The notes beneath the pieces are model-generated. The model saw only the letters and a list, made by a program, of their open reading frames with translations. It was not told where the DNA came from and searched no databases. A stretch of DNA of 64,000 nucleotides from Acetatifactor muris (GTDB taxonomy: Bacteria > Bacillota > Clostridia > Lachnospirales > Lachnospiraceae), in NCBI RefSeq assembly GCF_024623325.1, contig NZ_JANJZD010000012.1, positions 1 to 64,000 on the forward strand. Direction: 5' to 3'. Both the position numbers and the translations under genes were made by a program. Positions 7,964 through 15,672 of this stretch are shown piece after piece (within the stretch, counting starts at the first letter, position 1; each line of letters opens with the position of its first letter).

Positions 7964-9505
7964 ATGGAATACCAGGACTTGAAAAGCGGGATAAGGAACC
8001 ACTTAAACGACGCCGCCGAAGATTTCTTTATGGTCGGTTATTTCCTTCGGCAGATCAGCGAAAACGCACTTTTCACGGAGGACGGCTATAAAAGTATATG
8101 GGACTTCGCAAAAGGGGAGTACGGCTTAAGCACTTCCAGCGCAAGCCGCTTTATGGCGATAAACGCCCGCTTTTCCATTGACGGCGGCGAACATATGGCG
8201 GAGAAGTACATCGGGATGGGCGTAAGCAAATTACAGGAAATGCTGGGGCTTCCCGACGAGGAACTGGAGAAGGTAACGCAGGAAACCACGGTAAGGGAAA
8301 TAAGGGCGCTGAAAAAGAAGCAGGAGGAACCGAAGTCTTTCTTCGGGCTTCCGAAAACAGTATACCCGGAAGGATCCTTACTTTCCACAAAAGGATGCGG
8401 CGACGGGAAATACACTTGTTTCAGTTGCGTCCGCCCCTGCGGCATACGGCAGGAAGAACGCTACTGCAGAACCGCCCCACTGGGGAACCCGTTTTCTTGC
8501 ACCCAGATGAGCGAAGAAAAGCGGCTGGACATTGAAGCCGGGCTTTTCAGCGAGAAATGCCAGCACCTTCACCCGGAGCTTGCACCGATACGGGAAGGAG
8601 ATAAGGAGCCGACGCCCTGCTGCCTTACTTGCGAACATAAAACTTGTTATTCCCGTTGCGACGTCGCAAAGAAAAAGGACGAGGACGAGCGGAAGAAAGA
8701 GCAGGCAGAGCTGCAGAAATGGCAGAAGGAATCCGAGGGCAAAAAGCCGGACATGACGGAAAAGGAAATAGAAAGCCTTTACGGCTGGCTGGGCATTAAG
8801 CCGGGGGACAAGATCACCGGAGCATGGCTGAAAGAACAGCACGGCAGATCATACCACGGCGGCGGCTACGGCGGAGATTACTTTAACTGTACGCCCCGCG
8901 GAGTAAAGACAGACCAAAGCAAGGAAATGACCTGGGCGGAGGCGGCGAAAGCCCTTAAGGAGATTCAGGAGAAAAAGAAGGGGCTGGCGGACCTTGCAGA
9001 ACGTAACGCCGCATCACAGAAGTCGCTCCGGGAAGCACTTAAGGAAAAGGAGCAGCAACGCAAGGAAGAAAAGGCGGCAGCGAGGAAAGCAGCCAGGGAG
9101 GCGGCGAGGCAGACCACGGCAGAGCCGGAGGATCCGAACATCATAGACGGCGATTTTCGGGAGGTTGAGAGCAGCGAAGAACAGCCCATCACCACCCAGG
9201 AGCCGGAGCCGGTACTTTGCGACACTTGCGAGCATGAGGGAGAGTGCGCAGGCAAAAAGACCCACGAGAACGGCTGCATGGGGTACGAGGAAAAGGCCCA
9301 GGAGCTGGAGGCCGAAGCAGAACCGAACCCGGAGGAATACGCCCGCTTTGATGTTGAGTCAATTCTTAAGAAAGAAAAAGGCTACCTTGACGGAGGCCGC
9401 GAGGCAGACTGCCCGGCGAAGTTCATTAAAGAGCATAAGATCCTGGTTGACGCCTTAACCCTTTTACTTGAAAAGATGGACGCCGAAGGAGGTGCGGAGG
9501 ATTGA
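7964..9505 (+). CDS. Large early phage protein with Cys clusters
   Basis: 513 residues. The N-terminal ~110 residues (VGYFLRQISE...YKSIWDFAKGEYGLSTSSASRFMAIN) look like a DNA-binding, ParB-HTH-like helical domain. Cys clusters follow (YTCFSCVRPCG; PCCLTCEHKTCYSRCD; later LCDTCEHEGEC), suggesting several zinc sites. They are separated by long charged coiled-coil stretches rich in K, E and A. AAGGAGGG precedes the ATG. The 14-bp palindrome TTGCGACGTCGCAA lies within it at 8656. No enzymatic motif is seen. Confidence 0.75.
   Translation: MEYQDLKSGIRNHLNDAAEDFFMVGYFLRQISENALFTEDGYKSIWDFAKGEYGLSTSSASRFMAINARFSIDGGEHMAEKYIGMGVSKLQEMLGLPDEELEKVTQETTVREIRALKKKQEEPKSFFGLPKTVYPEGSLLSTKGCGDGKYTCFSCVRPCGIRQEERYCRTAPLGNPFSCTQMSEEKRLDIEAGLFSEKCQHLHPELAPIREGDKEPTPCCLTCEHKTCYSRCDVAKKKDEDERKKEQAELQKWQKESEGKKPDMTEKEIESLYGWLGIKPGDKITGAWLKEQHGRSYHGGGYGGDYFNCTPRGVKTDQSKEMTWAEAAKALKEIQEKKKGLADLAERNAASQKSLREALKEKEQQRKEEKAAARKAAREAARQTTAEPEDPNIIDGDFREVESSEEQPITTQEPEPVLCDTCEHEGECAGKKTHENGCMGYEEKAQELEAEAEPNPEEYARFDVESILKKEKGYLDGGREADCPAKFIKEHKILVDALTLLLEKMDAEGGAED
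8656..8669. repeat. Dispersed 14-bp palindrome, copy 1
   Basis: TTGCGACGTCGCAA, a perfect palindrome, here inside the Cys-cluster gene and translated as C-D-V-A. Identical copies occur at 21456, 29945 and 51418. Confidence 0.85.
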
Positions 9506-10137
9506 CGCGCAGAGAATACCGCAGACGGAGAAGGCGGAGGGCGCGGCGCCGGTACTTGATAAAGCGGATAGCAATAAGCAGCGCCTTTCTATTGGCAACC
9601 GGAAGCGTGTTCTTTTCAGTATACGCTGTGACGAACCAGGAGCGCCCAGCATTGGAGGAAACGGAAGCGGTCGGGGAAATGCCCACCATAGCGCCGGAAG
9701 CGCCTACAGAGGCGCACAGCGAGGCGCAGGAGGGGAAGGACTTAGGCTGGACAGCCGCCGAGGAATACAAGGCCGCAAGGATGGCCATGGCGGAGGCGGA
9801 GGGCGAGGACACCGAAGGGAAAGCGCTTGTTATTCTTGTAATTTATAACCGGCAGCACTCCGGGAAGTTCCCGGACACCGTAGGCGGCGTTATTTCCCAG
9901 GAGAACGCCTTTACTTCCTACCATAACGGCAGGTACGACCGAGTAAAGCCGGATGCGGACTGCTGGGCGGCGCTTGACTTGATACAGATCCAGGGCTGGG
10001 ACGAAAGCCAGGGGGCGCTATACTTCGAGCGGACGCCGGAGGACGAGGAAAGCACCTGGCACAGCCGGAACCTTGAACGGCTTTTCATACACGGGAACCA
10101 TACATTTTATACAGAGAAGGAGGCGAAAGCAAATTGA
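9502..10137 (+). CDS. Membrane-anchored SleB-like cell wall hydrolase
   Basis: 211 residues from a TTG overlapping the previous stop. A strongly basic N-terminus (RRRRRRARRR) is followed by one transmembrane helix (IAISSAFLLATGSVFFSVYAV) and an acidic/Pro linker. A Hydrolase_2/SleB-type domain follows: AEAEGEDTEGKALVILVIYNR with its catalytic Glu, TVGGVISQENAFTSY, and a C-terminal LFIHGNHTFY. SleB enzymes cleave peptidoglycan in spore cortex lysis. Here it lies among replication genes, not with holin and endolysin. Confidence 0.8.
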   Translation: MTRREYRRRRRRRARRRYLIKRIAISSAFLLATGSVFFSVYAVTNQERPALEETEAVGEMPTIAPEAPTEAHSEAQEGKDLGWTAAEEYKAARMAMAEAEGEDTEGKALVILVIYNRQHSGKFPDTVGGVISQENAFTSYHNGRYDRVKPDADCWAALDLIQIQGWDESQGALYFERTPEDEESTWHSRNLERLFIHGNHTFYTEKEAKAN

Positions 10138-10520
10138 AGATGGCCATGAAGGAAGGGCAGATCCTTATAAAAGACGCCGATAACACACAATTCACGATTA
10201 TTAAAAGCTGGGGCAAGATGAAGTGGAGCAAAGCAGAGCGTATGTTTTACGGCCCGGCAGAGATTGAGCTTTTAAACAAGCTGGCCGGAATAGTACGGCT
10301 TCCGGGACCCATTGAGGCGGAGCGGCAGCGGCTTAATATTATCTCCCAGGCAGTAGACGCGGAGCGCATGAAGCCGGAGCCGGAACCGCTTTACAAGTAC
10401 CCGGTAAAGTTTCCCCTTTACAAGCACCAGACCAGGGCGGCAAACATGGCTCTTATTACTTTCGGATTAGTACCGCCGCCGGAGGATAAGGAGGGCGGTC
10501 ATGGAAGCATTAAACAGTAA
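10134..10520 (+). CDS. N-terminal part of SNF2-type phage helicase (split gene)
   Basis: 128 residues from a TTG overlapping the upstream gene. The start (EGQILIKDADNTQFTIIKSW) and the last third (YPVKFPLYKHQTRAANMALITFGL) match the region that normally lies just before motif I in phage SNF2-like helicases. The ATPase part starts 1 kb further on (11526) with an ORF beginning right at the Walker A segment. A sigma-like gene and a small gene lie between. I infer a helicase gene divided in two; whether the pieces associate is unknown. Confidence 0.65.
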   Translation: MKMAMKEGQILIKDADNTQFTIIKSWGKMKWSKAERMFYGPAEIELLNKLAGIVRLPGPIEAERQRLNIISQAVDAERMKPEPEPLYKYPVKFPLYKHQTRAANMALITFGLVPPPEDKEGGHGSIKQ

Positions 10521-11082
10521 AGAGCGCAAATTTGCGGAAGAAAACCACGGGCTTATATATTCTTTCTTGAATTACTACCGGCTTTCCGAAGCGGAGCATT
10601 ACGACATATGCGCCATAGCTTACCTGCAGGCGGTAAAGGATTGGCACAGAAAGCCGGGGCTCCGGGACAAGTATAAGTTTTCAACGATTGCCTTCAAAAA
10701 GATGGAGTCCGCAAAAATAAAGAAATACCACGCGGACCGGCTGAGGGACTCTTACATATTATTCAGCCTTAACGACCTTAACGCGGAGGGTAACGAGTAC
10801 CTGGGACAGATTGCGGATCAGCGCGACGCCATCCGGGAGATTGAGGACCAGCAGAACATAGAGAACCTTTTAAACGAGGTTATGCCAGCACTTACGGAGC
10901 GGCAGCGAAAGCACCTTATAAGGGCAGTAAAAGGCGAAACGCCCGTAGAGATTATGCGGGGCGGCCATACGGCAATAACGGAATTTTGGAAAGACAGAGA
11001 GCGCATAAAAAAGGCAGTATCCGCAGTTTTTGTGCGGGGGGGTATTGAGGCGTGGGGCGGGCGGGTGTTGTTGAGCTATTAA
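10501..11082 (+). CDS. Sigma-70-like phage regulator
   Basis: 193 residues. The N-terminal half resembles sigma region 2 (NHGLIYSFLNYYRLSEAEHYDICAIAYLQAVKDW, KFSTIAFKKMES). The C-terminal half has a region-4-like HTH (LTERQRKHLIRAVKGETPVEIM...AITEFWKDRERIKKAV). GGAGGGCGGTC precedes the ATG, which overlaps the helicase fragment by 20 nt. It probably directs RNA polymerase to a set of phage promoters. It sits in the segment that splits the helicase. Confidence 0.75.
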   Translation: MEALNSKERKFAEENHGLIYSFLNYYRLSEAEHYDICAIAYLQAVKDWHRKPGLRDKYKFSTIAFKKMESAKIKKYHADRLRDSYILFSLNDLNAEGNEYLGQIADQRDAIREIEDQQNIENLLNEVMPALTERQRKHLIRAVKGETPVEIMRGGHTAITEFWKDRERIKKAVSAVFVRGGIEAWGGRVLLSY

Positions 11083-11132
11083 GGCTTTAAGCCTTGATAT
11101 AAATAAAAAACGAAAAGGAAGGTATAAGCAGA

Positions 11133-11513
11133 ATGAGCAAAGTAAAAGTATTGATTGAACACGAGGACGGCCACAAACAGGAGCTTAACGGCGATACGGT
11201 TATCTGCTTCACGGTAAGCAAGACCGGGGAGTTTTTGAACGGGAAGGCGCAGTTTATAGACGCGCAGGCAGCATTTATCGGCAGAGAAATCCCCGCCCCG
11301 ATTTACCCGGACACAATAGGGAGCCTCGTCGCTTCCACGATTGAGAAAAGCAGCGGAAACGCCGTAAGGGCGGGCTTCAACCTTCACATGGTGGCGCAGA
11401 TTTTAGAGGCGAAAAGTAAAGAGGTTAAAAGCGGACTTACGGAGCAGGAGAAAAAGGATGCCATCGACAAGACCGTGGAAGAAATTTTAAAAGCCGTCAT
11501 ATTTGGCAAGTAA
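11133..11513 (+). CDS. Hypothetical early phage protein
   Basis: 126 residues with AAAGGAAGG upstream. The beta-rich N-terminus (KVLIEHEDGHKQELNGDTVICFTV) is followed by a helical C-terminus. No known motif. It is the second gene of the segment between the two helicase pieces. Confidence 0.7.
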   Translation: MSKVKVLIEHEDGHKQELNGDTVICFTVSKTGEFLNGKAQFIDAQAAFIGREIPAPIYPDTIGSLVASTIEKSSGNAVRAGFNLHMVAQILEAKSKEVKSGLTEQEKKDAIDKTVEEILKAVIFGK

Positions 11514-11525
11514 GGAGGAAAGCGG

Positions 11526-12893
11526 ATGGCAAAGAGGCAGCAGGCCGCCGCCCAGGGTAAAGGCTTCGGGCTTTTGTTTGAAATGGGCTGCGGCAAAACA
11601 TTAACAGCGATTGCAATCGCGGGGGCAGCATACGAAAAGGGAGCCATTGAAAAGGTTTTAGTGGTTGCGCCTACTTCGGTTTGCAGCGTATGGCCGAAGG
11701 AATTTAAGGACTACGCGGACTTTAAATACAAAGTAAACGTACTTTTGGGCGACAAGAAAAAGCGCCTGCAGGAGCTGGAAGCCCTTAACAATTTTCCTTT
11801 TAAGGCGCTTAAGGTTGCGGTCATAAACTACGAAAGCACATGGCGCGAGGGATTGTTTGAGGCGCTTCTTGATTGGAAGCCGGATATGGTTATAGCGGAC
11901 GAGAGCCAGCGGATCAAGACGCCCGACGCCGAACAGAGTAAGGCCATGCACCAGATCGGGGACATAGCGAAGTATAAGCTCATTCTTTCCGGTACGCCGG
12001 TACAGAATGACGCTATAGACCTTTTCAGCCAGTACAGATTTTTAAACCCTAACATTTTCGGCTATAACTTTTACGCCTTCCGGGGGCGCTACGCCATTAT
12101 GGGCGGCTTTAACCGAAAGCAGATTGTAGGCTATAAGGACTTAGATCAGCTTATCCAAAAGGAGCATAGCATAGCTTACCGGGTAACGAAGGCGGAAGCC
12201 CTGGACCTGCCGGAGCAGACATTTTTAACGCGGTATATTCAGCTTGCAGGGAAGGAGAAGCAGCTTTACGACAAGATTAAAAAAGACAGCTTCGCAGAGC
12301 TGGAGAACGGCGGCATGATAACGGCCCCGACGGTACTTACAAAACTTTTGAGGCTACAGCAGTTTACCGGAGGTTTTATCCAGGCGGACGAGGGGACGAA
12401 GCCGGAGCTTGTATTTAAGGGGAAGCTAAACGCCCTGGAGGACATTTTAGAGGATTACGTTATAGGCGAAGGAAAGAAGCTGGTTATTTTCTGCCGGTTC
12501 CGCCCGGAGATTGACTTAATACAGAAGCTCCTGGAAAAGAAAAAGATACAGTACCGCAGCATATACGGCGACATCAAGATCGACGACCGGGGGCCGATTG
12601 TAGCGGACTTCCAGAAGATACCGGAAATAAAAGTATTCCTTGCACAGATTGACACCGCCGGGCTGGGGATTACCTTAACGGCAGCCGACACTTGCGTCTA
12701 TTACAGCGAAAACTTTAATTACGCAGCGTACAGCCAGAGCCTAGCCCGTATTCACAGAATAGGGCAGAGGAACACCTGCACATATATCCATTTGGTAGTA
12801 GAGAAAACCGTAGACGAGATTATTTTAAAAGCACTTGCAAAAAAAGAAGATTTAGCAAAAACAGTTGTAGACAACTGGAAGGCTTATTTTTAG
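11526..12893 (+). CDS. SNF2-family helicase ATPase (C-terminal part of split helicase)
   Basis: 455 residues. Motifs in order: Walker A EMGCGKT (about residues 18-24), motif Ia VVAPTSV, Walker B MVIADESQRIK, motif III LSGTPVQND, and the C-terminal RecA-like domain ending in QSLARIHRIGQ (motif VI). The protein starts only ~17 residues before Walker A, lacking the usual N-terminal extension, which is present at 10134-10520. TAAGGAGGAAAGCGG provides a strong ribosome site. It is likely a dsDNA translocase or helicase in phage replication or recombination. Confidence 0.9.
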   Translation: MAKRQQAAAQGKGFGLLFEMGCGKTLTAIAIAGAAYEKGAIEKVLVVAPTSVCSVWPKEFKDYADFKYKVNVLLGDKKKRLQELEALNNFPFKALKVAVINYESTWREGLFEALLDWKPDMVIADESQRIKTPDAEQSKAMHQIGDIAKYKLILSGTPVQNDAIDLFSQYRFLNPNIFGYNFYAFRGRYAIMGGFNRKQIVGYKDLDQLIQKEHSIAYRVTKAEALDLPEQTFLTRYIQLAGKEKQLYDKIKKDSFAELENGGMITAPTVLTKLLRLQQFTGGFIQADEGTKPELVFKGKLNALEDILEDYVIGEGKKLVIFCRFRPEIDLIQKLLEKKKIQYRSIYGDIKIDDRGPIVADFQKIPEIKVFLAQIDTAGLGITLTAADTCVYYSENFNYAAYSQSLARIHRIGQRNTCTYIHLVVEKTVDEIILKALAKKEDLAKTVVDNWKAYF

Positions 12894-12905
12894 GAGGCGA
12901 ACAAA

Positions 12906-13064
12906 ATGCCAGCATTTAAAGATTTAACCGGAAAAAGCAACGGGGGAGTTACGGCTCTTGAAGTTGCGGAGAAGATCGAGGACCGGCTGGAGGAAAGCGA
13001 AGTAACCACGCTTTATGAATTTTTGGACGAATTATCAGAGCTTGAAGAAAAAAAGGAGGACTAA
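12906..13064 (+). CDS. Small acidic phage protein
   Basis: 52 residues, acidic, with the helical segment ALEVAEKIEDRLEESEVTTLYEFLDELSELEEKKED. AGGAGGCGAACAAA precedes the ATG. It sits 12 bp after the helicase and 2 bp before the next GTG start. Function unknown. Confidence 0.6.
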   Translation: MPAFKDLTGKSNGGVTALEVAEKIEDRLEESEVTTLYEFLDELSELEEKKED

Positions 13065-13066
13065 AA

Positions 13067-13516
13067 GTGGCAGATATTTTTTTATTGATTGACGAATACA
13101 AGGAGTTGCTGGACGAGAAGGACAGACTGAAGGACGCCACCACGAAAAACAATAAGATCCTGGAAGAAAAGCGCAAGGAGCTGGCCCAGGCCATGATCGA
13201 TGCGGAAAGCCCGAGGATAAGCCGGGGCGGCTTCCTTTACAGCTTGCAGGATAAGACCAAGTACAACAAAATCGGCGGCTGCGACGAGAACGGCTTTTTT
13301 GAAACATTGGAGGAACATGGGCTGGGGGATATTATTAAGCGTACCGTAAGCGCGCAGACCTTGAACGGAGCTATGGCGGGACTTGTGGAGGAAAACGACG
13401 GGAAGCTGCCGGAGGACTTCGAGGAATTTATTAAGCCCTACCAGTATTACGACGTAGGCAAGAGGAAAGAAACCAATAAGGCGGCAAAGAACGCCAAGCA
13501 GAAAAAGGAGGGATAG
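13067..13516 (+). CDS. Phage early protein with N-terminal coiled coil
   Basis: 149 residues from a GTG with AAAAAGGAGG upstream. The N-terminal ~45 residues are a heptad-like helix (IDEYKELLDEKDRLKDATTKNNKILEEKRKEL). A compact region (ISRGGFLYSLQDKTKYN...FFETLEEHGLGDIIKRTVSAQTLN) follows, ending in a Lys-rich tail. Proteins of this shape are common next to phage ssDNA-binding proteins. Function unknown. Confidence 0.7.
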   Translation: MADIFLLIDEYKELLDEKDRLKDATTKNNKILEEKRKELAQAMIDAESPRISRGGFLYSLQDKTKYNKIGGCDENGFFETLEEHGLGDIIKRTVSAQTLNGAMAGLVEENDGKLPEDFEEFIKPYQYYDVGKRKETNKAAKNAKQKKEG

Positions 13517-13521
13517 GACTC

Positions 13522-14073
13522 ATGACGGATTACGAGCAGATGGAAATTGACGTAAGACTGGAGTCAGAAAAGGACCTTAAGACCAACGTAGGGAAGGTTA
13601 TTAAGTTCTTTTACGACAAGCGCCGGATGGAAGCCGAGGAAAGCGGCTGGCCGCTTAAGCAGGTAAAAGGCAAGCATGAGGGCTATGGGATTGCGGCGGA
13701 GGCTTTCAGCAAGATCGGGGCGAAGATGAAAGCCCTTGACCGGGGAATGAAGGACTACCTGGCATTATTGCAGGTAAAGGGCGAGGACGGCGTGAGCATT
13801 TGCGGCGATATTTACGCCCAGGCGCTGGAGCTTGCCATGGAAGCCATAGGGATGGCGGCGGACGCCACCCGGATATTAAACGACCTTTATTACGGCTACG
13901 ACAGCCGGACACCGATAGAGCAGGCAATAGCCGAAATGAAAGCCCAGGACGACCAGGAAGGGGCGGAGTTTGAGGAAGCCGAAGAATCCCAGGGCGGGGA
14001 GGAAAACGGCGACGGTGAGCCGCAGGAGGAAGCCGAGGGGTACGACCCGGACGGAAAACCGGGAGAAGATTAA
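13522..14073 (+). CDS. Hypothetical phage protein with acidic tail
   Basis: 183 residues. A helical N-terminal two thirds is followed by a very acidic tail (EEAEESQGGEENGDGEPQEE). The tail recalls DNA mimics or ssDNA-binding-protein tails, but nothing specific is identified. It lies in the early operon, 5 bp after the previous gene. Confidence 0.65.
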   Translation: MTDYEQMEIDVRLESEKDLKTNVGKVIKFFYDKRRMEAEESGWPLKQVKGKHEGYGIAAEAFSKIGAKMKALDRGMKDYLALLQVKGEDGVSICGDIYAQALELAMEAIGMAADATRILNDLYYGYDSRTPIEQAIAEMKAQDDQEGAEFEEAEESQGGEENGDGEPQEEAEGYDPDGKPGED

Positions 14074-14085
14074 GGAGGACATGAG

Positions 14086-14418
14086 ATGGCTTTAAAAGTA
14101 AATGAGATTGTAAAGGTTGAGGTGGAAGCCAGCGACGGCCAGGTCTTGAGAGAGGGCGACGCTATTATGCTTCGGGTAAGCAGACGGACCCCGGAGGACG
14201 TAGTCTGCAGGTTTGCCGGACTTTCAAACGGCTACTTTGTTACCACCACCCTGGACGGACAGCACGAAAACAAGTACCGCCAGGCAAGCATTGAAACCTG
14301 TTACCGCATTAAGGAAGTAGAGAAGATCCCGCCCCAGGAACTTAATGGAACGGGCAAGGAAGCAGCAGACACAGCAGCACAGAGCGCAGCCGCACCGACT
14401 ATGATGCCGGGCGCATAA
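14086..14418 (+). CDS. Hypothetical phage protein
   Basis: 110 residues after AAGGAGGACATGAG. Beta-rich (NEIVKVEVEASDGQVLREGDAIMLRV) with an Ala-rich C-terminus. No recognised motif; it lies directly upstream of the putative ssDNA-binding protein. Confidence 0.65.
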   Translation: MALKVNEIVKVEVEASDGQVLREGDAIMLRVSRRTPEDVVCRFAGLSNGYFVTTTLDGQHENKYRQASIETCYRIKEVEKIPPQELNGTGKEAADTAAQSAAAPTMMPGA

Positions 14419-14439
14419 ATAAAAGGAGGATATAACACC

Positions 14440-15258
14440 ATGGCAGAAGCTAAAGCAAAAAACGAATTGGCAGTAGTAGACAACTTCGACCTGCAGACCA
14501 TTAGCGGAGATTTGGCGCAGGCGATAGCGGAGGAAATGGACGGGCTGGGCGCCCTTCCTTTTGACCGCGTCAAGATCCCTTCCGGCGGCGGGCTTGCGTT
14601 TGAGCTTCCGGGCGAGGACGACGAGAACCCGGAAAGCGCAACGGAGATCGTAGGCGTTATTTTGGATCACCACCCGGTCAACGCATACTGGCGCGAGAAG
14701 TTCGCCGGAGGCAACGAACAGCCGGACTGCTCAAGCTACGACGGAAAGCAGGGCATAGAGAGGGAAACCGGGGAAATTAAGGACTGCGCCTCTTGCCCTT
14801 ATAACCAGTTCGGCAGCGACGACAAGGGGAAGGCTTGCAAGAACGTACACCGGGTATTCATTTTGAGGGAAGGGAACCCCGTACCCCTGGTGCTTTCCTT
14901 ACCGCCGACCAGCCTTAAGTATATGCGGGACTATATCGCCAAGCGGGTGATCCTTAAGGGCTTCCGTTGCTGGCAGGCAGTAACCAAGATCACGCTGAAG
15001 AAAGAAAAGAACGCCGCCGGGATTGCGTACAGCCGGGCAGTATTTACCTTCGTAGGGAAGTTAAGCCCGGAAAAGGCAAAGGAAGCCGAAGCCATGAAAG
15101 ACTGCGTAAAGCAGCAGTACCGCCAGCTTGACGTAGAGGGCGCAGACTACAATACAACCGGAGGAAATACCCAGGACGGACCGACAGCACCGAAAGCCGA
15201 CGAAGCGGGATTTATGAACGTGCCGGACGGGATCGACGAGGATCTGCCCTTTAATTAA
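14440..15258 (+). CDS. Putative phage ssDNA-binding protein
   Basis: 272 residues after AAAGGAGG. A central beta-rich domain includes a possible zinc knuckle (CSSYDG...DCASCPYNQFG...CKNVHRVF). The C-terminus ends in an acidic-hydrophobic peptide, DGIDEDLPFN, like the protein-interaction tip of SSB proteins. Its place before the primase fits a replication role. The assignment rests on the tail and context. Confidence 0.6.
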   Translation: MAEAKAKNELAVVDNFDLQTISGDLAQAIAEEMDGLGALPFDRVKIPSGGGLAFELPGEDDENPESATEIVGVILDHHPVNAYWREKFAGGNEQPDCSSYDGKQGIERETGEIKDCASCPYNQFGSDDKGKACKNVHRVFILREGNPVPLVLSLPPTSLKYMRDYIAKRVILKGFRCWQAVTKITLKKEKNAAGIAYSRAVFTFVGKLSPEKAKEAEAMKDCVKQQYRQLDVEGADYNTTGGNTQDGPTAPKADEAGFMNVPDGIDEDLPFN

Positions 15259-15318
15259 AGGCAAAGGCTGGGGGCGGGGCGCTCCCCCCCAGTTAAAAAA
15301 CGGTTGGAGGATAAGCGC

Positions 15319-15672
15319 ATGGACAAGGTATATATAATTTCACGTTATAGAGCGTTCACGGAAAGCGGGATGGAATTTAACCGCAAGGTGGCGAGGTATT
15401 TCTGCAAAAAGATTGTTTTAGAGGGGAAGATCCCGGTCGCCCCGCATTTATTCTATACGCAGTTCCTGGACGAGAGCCAGGAGAAAGAGCGGCAGATCGG
15501 GCTTGAAATAGGGCTTAAGGAGCTTCGAGAGGCTGACGAGTTTCTTTTAATTATTATAGGCGGCTGGATAAGCGAAGGGATGCGGCGGGAAATACGCCAG
15601 GCTACAAGGGACAGGATGCGCGGAAGGGTAGTATATATGACCCGTAAAGAAATTAAGAAGGTGATAGGATGA
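15319..15672 (+). CDS. Deoxyribosyltransferase-like (DUF4406/DUF7768-type) protein
   Basis: 117 residues from the ATG at 15319, which has GGAGGATAAGCGC upstream. A TTG at 15304 is less likely because it lies before this site. The pattern PVAPHLFYTQFLD...ERQIGLEIGLKELREADEFLLIIGGWISEGMRREI matches small Rossmann-like phage proteins related to nucleoside 2-deoxyribosyltransferases. It may act on nucleotides. It overlaps the primase start by 4 nt. Confidence 0.75.
   Translation: MDKVYIISRYRAFTESGMEFNRKVARYFCKKIVLEGKIPVAPHLFYTQFLDESQEKERQIGLEIGLKELREADEFLLIIIGGWISEGMRREIRQATRDRMRGRVVYMTRKEIKKVIG

Noticed and set aside
8086..9279. Several long minus-strand ORFs under the Cys-cluster gene
   Set aside because: They are codon-bias shadows of the strongly coding plus strand, without ribosome sites or recognisable motifs.
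10520..11526. Group I or II intron in the helicase gene
   Set aside because: The interval is almost fully occupied by two ordinary genes with ribosome sites and shows no intron-like structure or maturase.
15268..15291. GC-rich hairpin after the putative SSB gene as terminator
   Set aside because: The CTGGGGG/CCCCCCAG stem is followed by an A-run, not a T-run, and the next gene continues in the same operon.
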